A DNA stretch of 36,110 nt from Candidatus Melainabacteria bacterium (GTDB taxonomy: Bacteria; Cyanobacteriota; Vampirovibrionia; Obscuribacterales; Obscuribacteraceae). The notes below the pieces were generated by a model, which saw only the letters and a list, made by a program, of their open reading frames with translations, was not told the origin of the DNA and made no database searches. Of the stretch, positions 1 through 7,003 are shown piece after piece; position 1 is the first letter of the stretch; the number at the start of each line of letters is the position of its first letter. Position numbers and translations under genes: made by a program. Location: assembly GCA_012965515.1 (NCBI GenBank), contig DTSE01000272.1:30235-66344 (forward strand). The letters are read 5' to 3'.

Positions 1-1
1 A

Positions 2-1027
2 AAAGTTCTTGCAAATAAGCCGCTTTCGGCTGTTTACCTTGTACGTCTTGCCAATGGAAAATTGGCTGTTCTCAAACAGTTGGTAATGCCCAAAGACGAC
101 GAAACATCTCGCGAACATCTTCGAATTTTCCAGCGGGAGTGTGAATTAATGCGCGAGTTGAAGCATGAAGGTATTGCACGGGTGATAGATGCGTTCAATG
201 AGGGCAACAATCACTTCCTTCTGCTTGAGCACTTTAAAGGGCAGGACCTGAAGACCGTAGTCGATACATACGGTGCACGAAACATTGAGGATGTCGCAAA
301 CTGGGCGCTTAGCCTGTGCGATGTGCTGGAACATTTGCACGCGAAGGACATTATTCACAGAGACGTCACGCCAGAAAACATTGTTGTCGGTGAGCACGAT
401 GGGGTTCGTCTCATTGACTTTGGCGCTGCACATCAATTTATAGAAGGCATCACCGGAACGTTAATTGGCAAGCAAAGCTATGTGGCGCCGGAACAGCTGC
501 GTGGCAGAGCGTCGAAGCGTAGTGATATTTACAGTCTCGGTGTGACAATGAATTTCCTGCTGACGGCTAGAGAACCGGTTGCACTTCAGCAGTGTGAGCC
601 GGAGTTGGGCAGTGGACGGTCTGCTCAGCTAATGCGCAATTTGATCATGGCTATGACAGACTTTGAAGAAGAGCGCAGACCGGAAAGCATTCAATCTGTA
701 AGGCAGATCTTGATGTCTGTGCTAGACAAAGAGTACGTTGCGACATCTGCTCGTACTGCACCTTCCGTATTAGAAATTGCAGCAGAAGCAGAAACAGAAG
801 CAGAAACAGAAGCAGAAACAGAAACAGAAACAGAAACAGAAAGTTCACCTGCTCCTGCTCCAGCACAGGTTCCGGCAAACGCTCCTGCCGACGTGGGCGA
901 GGCAGAGCTTGCCGGACGCACCATCCAACTCATGGCTGAGGCATTGCCGGAACAGACACTAAAGGTAAAGACTGGTCAGAAGAAGAAAGTAAAGGTCAGA
1001 CAAAAAGCTGATTCTGAGAAACACTAG
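2..1027 (+). CDS. Serine/threonine protein kinase, 5'-truncated by window edge
   Basis: This is a Hanks-type protein kinase catalytic domain followed by a low-complexity tail. The reading frame is open from base 2, so the true start and most of the glycine-rich loop lie upstream. The TTG at 62 falls inside the kinase N-lobe and is not the start. Visible motifs are the VAIK-like lysine (LAVLK, Lys at 74-76), HRDVTPEN (catalytic Asp at 362-364), DFG (Asp at 416-418) and APE (SYVAPEQLRG). The catalytic loop has Thr where Ser/Thr kinases normally have Lys (HRDLKPEN). After the domain comes a Glu/Thr/Ala repeat tract (about 781-842), a Pro/Ala stretch and a Lys-rich end. No membrane segment is visible in this part. 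The stop codon abuts the ATG of the next kinase (TAGATG), so the two are almost certainly co-transcribed and translationally coupled. The substrate is unknown. Confidence 0.93.
   Translation, partial: KVLANKPLSAVYLVRLANGKLAVLKQLVMPKDDETSREHLRIFQRECELMRELKHEGIARVIDAFNEGNNHFLLLEHFKGQDLKTVVDTYGARNIEDVANWALSLCDVLEHLHAKDIIHRDVTPENIVVGEHDGVRLIDFGAAHQFIEGITGTLIGKQSYVAPEQLRGRASKRSDIYSLGVTMNFLLTAREPVALQQCEPELGSGRSAQLMRNLIMAMTDFEEERRPESIQSVRQILMSVLDKEYVATSARTAPSVLEIAAEAETEAETEAETETETETESSPAPAPAQVPANAPADVGEAELAGRTIQLMAEALPEQTLKVKTGQKKKVKVRQKADSEKH
781..842 (+). repeat. GAAACA/GAAGCA hexanucleotide tract in kinase tail
   Basis: About ten head-to-tail copies of a 6-bp unit (GAAACA, some GAAGCA) encode a Glu-Thr/Glu-Ala run in the kinase tail. 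Because the unit is a multiple of three, copy-number change would lengthen or shorten the linker without breaking the frame. The tract also produces spurious open frames on both strands (for example 651-878 and 691-933 minus, 777-962 plus). Confidence 0.9.
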
Positions 1028-3331
1028 ATGGCAACTAAAAACCGCAACAAAACTGCGAAGAAACCTAAGCCTCCAACCGCTCTTACGGAGAGCCCGAAGC
1101 TTGTCGTTGAAGAGAACTGCGAACCGGTTTCTGTTTCCACTGTTGACGTGTTTTTTGAACCAGTGGCGCAGTCCGTGTCAGAACCACAGGCAGAGGTTGC
1201 TTCCGATACAGGGGCGGTCGCGAATCCTGAGTCAGCCGCTGAAGGTTCTAAAGCACCGGTCGAGTCAGTTTCCAATTCTCAAGCAAAAGAGCCTTCTCAA
1301 CCAACTCTGCTTTGCGAGCACGAGTCAATTCGTAAGATGGAACAGATTGTGAAGGAAAAGCCGTGGCTAGTTTGGGCGGTGATCCTCGGCGTTCCTGTTG
1401 CGATGTTTCTATTTAGAAAACTTTTGCTGCCAATCATGCTGGTTGTGCTCATACTCTTTGCGTATCAGGAGCTTAGTAAGTTTCTTCCTGCCGGTCCACG
1501 CCAAAAATTCGAGCGTTGGGTTGCACGCTTACGATTCATAAATAAGTATGGCGGCTACGTGTATGACGGAGTTCGGCAGGTTCGTCCTTTCCTGATGGCT
1601 GGCGTCACGTTTTGGTCGGGACCGTTTCTCATCGTCTGGATGTTTATCACTTATGTCCGCAAGATGTTCACAAGAAATGAGAAGTATGTCCGTGCGGATT
1701 TGTATTCGCCAGATAAGATCATCATCGAGCAATCGGTGTCTAAGCCGGTGGAAGATGAGGAAGGCGCCAACTTCTACCATTCCCCGGCATTTGCCATTTC
1801 CCTTCTTGCAATCTTTGCACTGGGCGTTCCGACAGCCGCGACAATCGGTGTGTACAACCTCTTCGGAATTGATGCCCTTCTCGGATATCCGTCCAAAGAT
1901 CCGGGCTTTACCAAAATCATCTTACTAATCGGATTCTACATCTCGAGTTTTTGCTGGTGTGCAAGCGCACTTTTCTTCCGTGCTTGGTTTACCTACACGC
2001 TCAATTTCAGCAGCAATGCTTACGACGTTGTGCTCGACGAGAATGCGATCGACAAGAAAAACATCAAGGGCTGGTTTGCAGAGCTGATGTGGTTTTGCTA
2101 CCCGGAGTATTTACCGGTCAAAATTAAGTGGAAGGACTTGCACGAAGTCAAAATTACACAAGGTGGTTTCGGTCGACTATATCCGTTGCCTGACTCGTTG
2201 TTTTCCAAAGACAGTATTGTCTACAGAGTTCTGAATAAAGGCGCCGCGTTTACGGATGCGATTGTAGATCGCATTGGTCGCTGCGAGTTTGTTGAATTCC
2301 GTACGGCTGGTTCGGTCGCTCAATCGATCAAATTGCGACTGTGGCAAATGAACAAAGACGACCGTGCTCGGGTTTTCTACGCGATAAGGAAGTGGGCACC
2401 GCTTGTGGTGGTGCCTGATAATGTGCAGCAGGTGCTACTGGGATCAGCTGTTCTTGCTGAAACTCGCTATACGCAGATTTGGTTTGATTTACTAACTTCA
2501 AAAAGCGACCGCCAGCGCAAAGAATTGCTCGATGCCGGAGATCGTTTGAGAAATGGGGAGCTTGAGGTCGTGAGCAAGCTCGACTCAGGTGGGCAGGCGA
2601 ACGTTTATCTCGCGAAATCAGCAGAGGAGAAAACTGTTGTCATCAAGGAATTCATTTTGACTGGTGACGATGATGTGGGTAACTTGATTGAATCTGCTGC
2701 AGACTTTGAAAACGAAGGCTCGATTCTGGCGCGTTTGGAACATCCGAAAGTTGTGAAGCTCCATGATGTCTTTACTGAGGATAGGCGCGTTTACCTGGTT
2801 CTCGAACATGTGGAAGGTCGGTCCTTGAGACAACTGGTCGCTAGCCAAGGACCTGTCTCTGAAGCTGAAGCAGTACGGTTGGGCGGCGAGATGTGTAAGG
2901 TTCTCACCTACCTTCACTCAATCGTTCCGCCAATCGTGCACAGAGATTTCACACCAGACAATATTATTCTGATGCCTGACGGCAGCATCAAAGTCATTGA
3001 CTTCAGTGTTGCGGGAAGTTCTGCCAACGTCAAAGATGGAGATTGTGTCGGCAAACATTCCTACACGCCAGCCGAGCAATTTCGCGGACAGCCGTGCCCA
3101 CAGAGCGATTTGTACGCGCTGGGTGCGACCCTCTACTTCTTGACTGTCGGCTCCGACCCCCCGCCGATTACACAATTGCATCCTGCGGCGAAAGTGGACG
3201 GTTTGTCTCCTCAATTCGACGCGATTGTCGCTAAGCTGACCGCCAATTCATTGCAAGAGCGCTACGAAACCGCCGCCTGGTTGGACATTGAGCTTTCGTC
3301 GTTGCAGAAAGACTCATATATAATTGTTTGA
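1028..3331 (+). CDS. Membrane-anchored serine/threonine protein kinase-like protein
   Basis: This 767-aa protein has an unusual order: a disordered N-terminal ~105 residues, several membrane spans (about residues 114-145, 190-215, 250-280 and 295-330), a ~180-residue cytoplasmic linker, and a kinase domain at the C-terminus (about 512-765). Kinase motifs seen are a Gly-rich loop (SGGQANVYLAK), Lys540 (VVIKEF), HRDFTPDN with Asp640, and Asp658 of the DFG motif, which here reads DFS. The APE motif reads PAE (SYTPAEQFRG), and the catalytic-loop Lys is Thr, as in the upstream kinase. The metal- and base-providing aspartates are intact, so activity is possible but the loop is atypical. Most bacterial PknB-type kinases have the kinase domain first and the membrane span after it. 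The ATG directly follows the stop of the first kinase, implying one operon and perhaps a heteromeric or cascade relationship. Confidence 0.93.
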   Translation: MATKNRNKTAKKPKPPTALTESPKLVVEENCEPVSVSTVDVFFEPVAQSVSEPQAEVASDTGAVANPESAAEGSKAPVESVSNSQAKEPSQPTLLCEHESIRKMEQIVKEKPWLVWAVILGVPVAMFLFRKLLLPIMLVVLILFAYQELSKFLPAGPRQKFERWVARLRFINKYGGYVYDGVRQVRPFLMAGVTFWSGPFLIVWMFITYVRKMFTRNEKYVRADLYSPDKIIIEQSVSKPVEDEEGANFYHSPAFAISLLAIFALGVPTAATIGVYNLFGIDALLGYPSKDPGFTKIILLIGFYISSFCWCASALFFRAWFTYTLNFSSNAYDVVLDENAIDKKNIKGWFAELMWFCYPEYLPVKIKWKDLHEVKITQGGFGRLYPLPDSLFSKDSIVYRVLNKGAAFTDAIVDRIGRCEFVEFRTAGSVAQSIKLRLWQMNKDDRARVFYAIRKWAPLVVVPDNVQQVLLGSAVLAETRYTQIWFDLLTSKSDRQRKELLDAGDRLRNGELEVVSKLDSGGQANVYLAKSAEEKTVVIKEFILTGDDDVGNLIESAADFENEGSILARLEHPKVVKLHDVFTEDRRVYLVLEHVEGRSLRQLVASQGPVSEAEAVRLGGEMCKVLTYLHSIVPPIVHRDFTPDNIILMPDGSIKVIDFSVAGSSANVKDGDCVGKHSYTPAEQFRGQPCPQSDLYALGATLYFLTVGSDPPPITQLHPAAKVDGLSPQFDAIVAKLTANSLQERYETAAWLDIELSSLQKDSYIIV

Positions 3332-3474
3332 TTAAAGAAGGCGTTGCCAGGCGGTCGAACCATAAGAATGGGAATAGTTTTCAACAACGTCAGTCGCCGA
3401 AAAAAGAATCGCCCAAGTGTTTTGTAAACCAAGTCGTTTTTCAACCCAAGTTGTTTCAAAAACAAGAGGTCTCA

Positions 3475-5286
3475 ATGAAATTCTTCAGCTCAAAGGTCGC
3501 CGGACTGACGAGGCTGACCTTACTGGCGTGCTTTCTTTTGGTTTCTACAAATCCAGCCCTTGCCGAGCGAATCAAGTCATTCAATGCTGATATTAAGCTC
3601 GACAAAGATGGAACAGCGCATGTTGAAGAAACATTGGTCATGGACTTCGGCACCAATCGGCGCCATGGTATTCGCCGCTTCATACCAACTGTGTACAACC
3701 GTAAAGGCGGCTTGTACAACATTGTTTTGAACTTTACCGGTGTAAAGGATCAAAGAGGCAATCCTTACAGATACGAAGCTCACAGAGCCGCCCGCGACAT
3801 TGTGTTGCAGATTGGCGATCCGGATGTTCAAGTTTCCGGAGTCATGACATACAAAATTGACTACGACGTTCGACGCGCGATCAACTATTTGGAAGGCGGT
3901 CCTGAATTTTACTGGAACGTCAATGGCAACGAAGGCAAATTTCCAGTCGACTTAGCTACTGCCAAACTCACTTTTCCGCAAGGCGTAAACATCAAAGACA
4001 TCAGAACGACATCTTATGTCGGCTACTTCGGCTCGAAGAAACACGCTACTGTTACACGTGATGCCGACGACATCACATTTAGTGCCAAGAATTTAAATCC
4101 GGGTGAAGGGCTGACCATTGTTGCAGGACTTCCGGCTGCAGCAATTCCACAACCGACAAAAATTCAGCAAGCCCGAGATTGGTTTTTGGATTGGTATCCG
4201 CTGGTTGTATTGCCGGCCGGTACTTCAATCATGCTTTATCTCTACTGGGTTTTTCAAGGAAAAGATCGAGGTCCGCGCCGCGCTGTGGGTGTTGAATTCA
4301 CGCCTCCGTCGGATCTCACACCGGCAGAAGTCGGCACATTGATCGATGAGAAAGTCGACATGCCTGACGTGACGTCGACGCTGATCGATCTTGCGGCGCG
4401 AGGCTATCTCAGGATAAGACAATTGCCCTATAACGGCATTCTGATGATGAGTGACAAGGACTACGAGTTTAAGAAGTTGTCGCCTCCTGCCAACGCTATC
4501 CCGCTCAAACAACACGAAACATTTTTCATGGCTGCGCTCTTCGGATACGTTTGCGACACGACTTATTTGTCCTCGCTTCAAGGTAAGTTTCAACCGCATA
4601 TCGTCGACATCAAAAATTCCATCTGGAAGCAGCTCCTGAATGGTGGCTATTTCACACGACATCCCGACAATGACCGCGCCCTCTTCCGTGCGATTGGACT
4701 TGGTTTGATTCTTGTCGCCGGTATATACATGGCTTTGCACACATGGAATGAAGGTGTCGCCGGTGGTGGCGGTCTGGTTCTGTCCGGTTTGATCACCCTT
4801 TTGTCGGCCGGTGCCATGCCGTCACGTACCGACCTCGGCTCGAAGACTCTTTCGGAATGCTTGTCGTTCAAACGATTCGTCGAGAAAGCTGAGAAGCAGC
4901 GTATAGCGGTCCTTGCGAAAGAAGATCCGACCATCTTTGGAAGGCTTTTGCCTTACGCGATGGTATTGGGCTGCGCGGACATGTGGGCAGAGAAATTTAA
5001 AGAACTGCTTGTAACTCCACCGGATTGGTATCAACCCTATAACGACGGCGCTACCTTCTCCGCTTTCGATCCCGTTTGGTACTTCGATGATCTTGGGCGC
5101 GGCATGTATACGATTCAATCCGGCTTTACTCAGCCGCCGGCTATTCGAAGCGGCTACTCCGGCGGCGGCGGCAGTGGTGGCGGTGATGGTGGCTGGGGTG
5201 GTTTCGGCGGCGGTGGCGGCTTCAGTGGATTCGACGGCGGCTTTAGCGGCGGCGGATTTGGTGGGGGCGGCACTGATTCCTGGTAG
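3475..5286 (+). CDS. DUF2207 family membrane protein with Gly-rich C-terminus
   Basis: This 603-aa protein begins with a signal peptide (MKFFSSKVAGLTRLT, hydrophobic core, then ALA-E). An exported beta-rich region follows, with the 'HVEETLVMDFG' and 'RHGIRRFIP' stretches typical of DUF2207. Then come a membrane span near residues 240-262, a cytoplasmic domain, two more hydrophobic segments near 405-450, and a Gly/Ser/Phe/Trp-rich tail ending in GGGGTDSW. That tail is a hallmark of DUF2207 proteins. I chose ATG 3475 because it is preceded by AAGAGG (3464-3469) and starts the signal peptide. The longer frame from TTG 3328 adds a non-signal-like extension. The gene lies 143 bp after the kinase. 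The family's biochemical role is not established. Confidence 0.88.
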   Translation: MKFFSSKVAGLTRLTLLACFLLVSTNPALAERIKSFNADIKLDKDGTAHVEETLVMDFGTNRRHGIRRFIPTVYNRKGGLYNIVLNFTGVKDQRGNPYRYEAHRAARDIVLQIGDPDVQVSGVMTYKIDYDVRRAINYLEGGPEFYWNVNGNEGKFPVDLATAKLTFPQGVNIKDIRTTSYVGYFGSKKHATVTRDADDITFSAKNLNPGEGLTIVAGLPAAAIPQPTKIQQARDWFLDWYPLVVLPAGTSIMLYLYWVFQGKDRGPRRAVGVEFTPPSDLTPAEVGTLIDEKVDMPDVTSTLIDLAARGYLRIRQLPYNGILMMSDKDYEFKKLSPPANAIPLKQHETFFMAALFGYVCDTTYLSSLQGKFQPHIVDIKNSIWKQLLNGGYFTRHPDNDRALFRAIGLGLILVAGIYMALHTWNEGVAGGGGLVLSGLITLLSAGAMPSRTDLGSKTLSECLSFKRFVEKAEKQRIAVLAKEDPTIFGRLLPYAMVLGCADMWAEKFKELLVTPPDWYQPYNDGATFSAFDPVWYFDDLGRGMYTIQSGFTQPPAIRSGYSGGGGSGGGDGGWGGFGGGGGFSGFDGGFSGGGFGGGGTDSW

Positions 5287-5581
5287 TTTTCACAGAAATG
5301 TTGTTCAGAAAACAAAAATCGATTTCGCACTCTAAATTTCTGTTGCGAAACCGCCGGCGATTTTTGCGCCATTAAATCTGTTGAATGCGATTCCTGAAAA
5401 CTATGGGGCGGCGGCTCGCTTCACAACTACATCCCCACAAAATCCCTCAGAGTAGGGAGATTACGCAGGGTTTTCAAGCGATAAGTAATCGCTCACTTTG
5501 CTCGACAATGATCGTTCAACGACTTAACATAGGAGAGTCGAATTCAAATGAATTTGATCGCTGTTTGTGAGGATTTGGTAG
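5287..5581. other. Intergenic region with small dyads
   Basis: There is no convincing gene in these 295 bases. An inverted repeat TTTCGCA...TGCGAAA lies around 5323-5351, shortly after the DUF2207 stop. A perfect 6-bp dyad AGCGAT-AAGTA-ATCGCT lies at 5477-5493. Neither is followed by a clear T-run, so I do not call a terminator. A possible leader ORF begins at 5548 (separate entry). The 61-codon frame at 5385 has no ribosome binding site and no protein-like features. Confidence 0.4.
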
Positions 5582-5604
5582 TTGTTGCAAGAGCTGCCCA
5601 GTAA
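5548..5604 (+). CDS. Possible 18-aa leader peptide overlapping the next gene
   Basis: ATG 5548 follows AGGAGAG (5531-5537) at about 10 nt. It opens an 18-codon frame (MNLIAVCEDLVVVARAAQ) that stops at 5602-5604, inside the beginning of the 194-aa gene in another frame. It has a better initiation region than the TTG of the following gene. It may be a leader peptide coupling translation. Alternatively it is the true N-terminus of that gene, separated by a frameshift or a sequencing error. It is short, so confidence is low. Confidence 0.3.
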   Translation: MNLIAVCEDLVVVARAAQ

Positions 5605-6166
5605 CATCAGTTATCTGAAAGAGTACATTTGCCCGGTTTCTGAACTCGAAGATAATCTAGTAGAGGTCAGAGATATATTTGGTGGATTGCCGCCTGGTAT
5701 CATCCCTGGTGCTTGGCGAAAAGGGCGCGGATATTACGCTCGCAATCTTGCTGGTCCGAAGCCGACCAAAGAAATCATTCAATCTGTCGAACAATATCTT
5801 TTCTACGGTGACCCCAGCCGCAATCTTTTTGCGCTCGGTCATGGTTACGACGAGCAACGTCAGTGGGTAATCAACAACATTCTGCTCGACGGCGCTCCGG
5901 CACGTACGCAAGCAAGCTACAGAAAACTGCCCTTCGAAGTGAAACGCCGCGCACGCCTCTGGGGCGATCGCGTTGCTGATTGCCTCGATCTTGTTGATGA
6001 AACAGACAGTATCGAGGTTCTCAAAACCGCAATTGTTTCACTGAAAGCGTTGCTTTTCACGGCGCCGTCTGATTGCGATGCACAAGGACTTCGCTCCGTA
6101 ATTCGCCACCTGCGCATGGTGCTCTCTCAGCACACCGTCGAAGGCACCTGGGGACTCGTTCGCTAA
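5582..6166 (+). CDS. Hypothetical protein, 194 aa
   Basis: I do not recognise a family. The frame is closed upstream by TAG at 5579-5581, so translation in this frame must start at TTG 5582, TTG 5585 or further in. No good ribosome binding site precedes the TTGs. An ATG with AGGAGAG lies upstream in another frame (5548). The protein is soluble-looking, with no signal peptide or membrane span. It has a Gly/Arg/Tyr-rich central part (GGLPPGIIPGAWRKGRGYYA) and a helical C-terminal half with regular Leu and charged residues. It ends 45 bp from the convergent OmpR-type regulator. Codon pattern and length support a real gene; the start is uncertain. Confidence 0.6.
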   Translation: MLQELPSNISYLKEYICPVSELEDNLVEVRDIFGGLPPGIIPGAWRKGRGYYARNLAGPKPTKEIIQSVEQYLFYGDPSRNLFALGHGYDEQRQWVINNILLDGAPARTQASYRKLPFEVKRRARLWGDRVADCLDLVDETDSIEVLKTAIVSLKALLFTAPSDCDAQGLRSVIRHLRMVLSQHTVEGTWGLVR

Positions 6167-6211
6167 AGTCTTGTGATGCAGGAGTGATGCGGCGCTAATG
6201 ACTAGTGCGCG

Positions 6212-6898
6212 CTATTTCTTGTCCGTGGTTTTTGTTTCGAATTTGTACCCGACGCCGTAGACGGTTTTAATTTCCGCCTGCAACGTATCGCCGAGCTTAT
6301 TGCGCAATCGATTGACGTAAACCTTCACCGCATCAGTCGACGCTTCCGTGTCCGATTGCCAAACTCTGGCAATGATCGCTTCGGGACTGAAAACTTGATT
6401 TGGATGGCGCATGAGAAACTCGAGCAGAGCAAATTCCCGCCGCGTCAGAGGAATTTCAACTCCATCCTTTGTGAACGTAAACGTTTTGGCGTTCAACTCG
6501 TATTCCGCAGTTTTTAGAACGTTGGTTTGCACGCCTTCCGGTCGTCTCAAAAGTGCACGAACTCTCGCCGCCAATTCTTTGACATGAAATGGCTTCGTCA
6601 GATAATCATCAGCACCTGAATCCAGACCCAGCTCCTTTTCTTCAATTCTGCCGCGTCCCGTGAGTATGATCACCTTGCCTTCTCCGCCGCGGTGCCTGTA
6701 GTTGCGCAATATGTCGACCCCGTCCTTATCTGGCAGGCCCAGGTCCAGCACGATAAGGTCGTACTGAGAAACCGCTAGCAGCGTGAGCGCATCGGCTCCA
6801 GAACTGACATGTTCCACCATGTGCCCTTCGGCTTTCAACAGCTCAGTAACTGAATCTGCCAGATTGTCATCATCTTCGACTATGAGTAGTTTTGCCAT
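6212..6898 (-). CDS. OmpR/PhoB-family response regulator
   Basis: This 228-aa regulator has a receiver domain (about residues 1-118) and a winged-helix DNA-binding domain (about 130-222). Receiver residues seen are the acidic cluster VEDDD (8-11), phospho-acceptor Asp52 (LIVLDLGLPD), the conserved Thr in VIILTGRG and the Lys in LTKPFHV. The winged helix ends with the usual YGVGYKF. The family binds DNA as a phosphorylated dimer. The gene is divergent from the sensor kinase starting at 7004, with a shared ~105-bp region containing an 11-bp palindrome. The kinase is therefore the probable partner, although OmpR regulators more often lie in the same orientation as their kinase. The ATG at 6898 starts the receiver directly. 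Confidence 0.95.
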   Translation of the reverse strand: MAKLLIVEDDDNLADSVTELLKAEGHMVEHVSSGADALTLLAVSQYDLIVLDLGLPDKDGVDILRNYRHRGGEGKVIILTGRGRIEEKELGLDSGADDYLTKPFHVKELAARVRALLRRPEGVQTNVLKTAEYELNAKTFTFTKDGVEIPLTRREFALLEFLMRHPNQVFSPEAIIARVWQSDTEASTDAVKVYVNRLRNKLGDTLQAEIKTVYGVGYKFETKTTDKK

Positions 6899-6917
6899 AC
6901 TGACAGTGGTTATCCAG

Positions 6918-6928
6918 TTACCGGGTAA
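6918..6928. promoter_or_regulatory. Palindrome in shared regulator/kinase control region
   Basis: A perfect odd-centred palindrome TTACC-G-GGTAA lies between the divergent regulator and kinase genes, 20 bp from the regulator start. A related half-site TTTTACCC occurs at 6953-6960. It could be an operator for autoregulation. OmpR-type proteins usually bind direct repeats, so another regulator is equally possible. Confidence 0.3.
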
Positions 6929-7003
6929 GTAGTTTGCATCGAGCCTGTAATATTTTACCCAGTGGGACTGCCATCACGTTTTTTCTTGAGACCCGACAGT
7001 AGC

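Noticed and set aside
651-962. Several open frames on both strands around the kinase tail (651-878, 691-933, 777-962)
   Set aside because: They are produced by the GAAACA-type repeat, are low-complexity in every frame, and have no ribosome binding sites.
3328-3474. N-terminal extension of the DUF2207 gene from TTG 3328
   Set aside because: It would bury the signal peptide 49 residues inside the protein. ATG 3475 has AAGAGG in front and starts the signal directly.
5385-5570. 61-codon frame between the DUF2207 gene and the 194-aa gene
   Set aside because: No ribosome binding site, no recognisable features and a random-looking composition.
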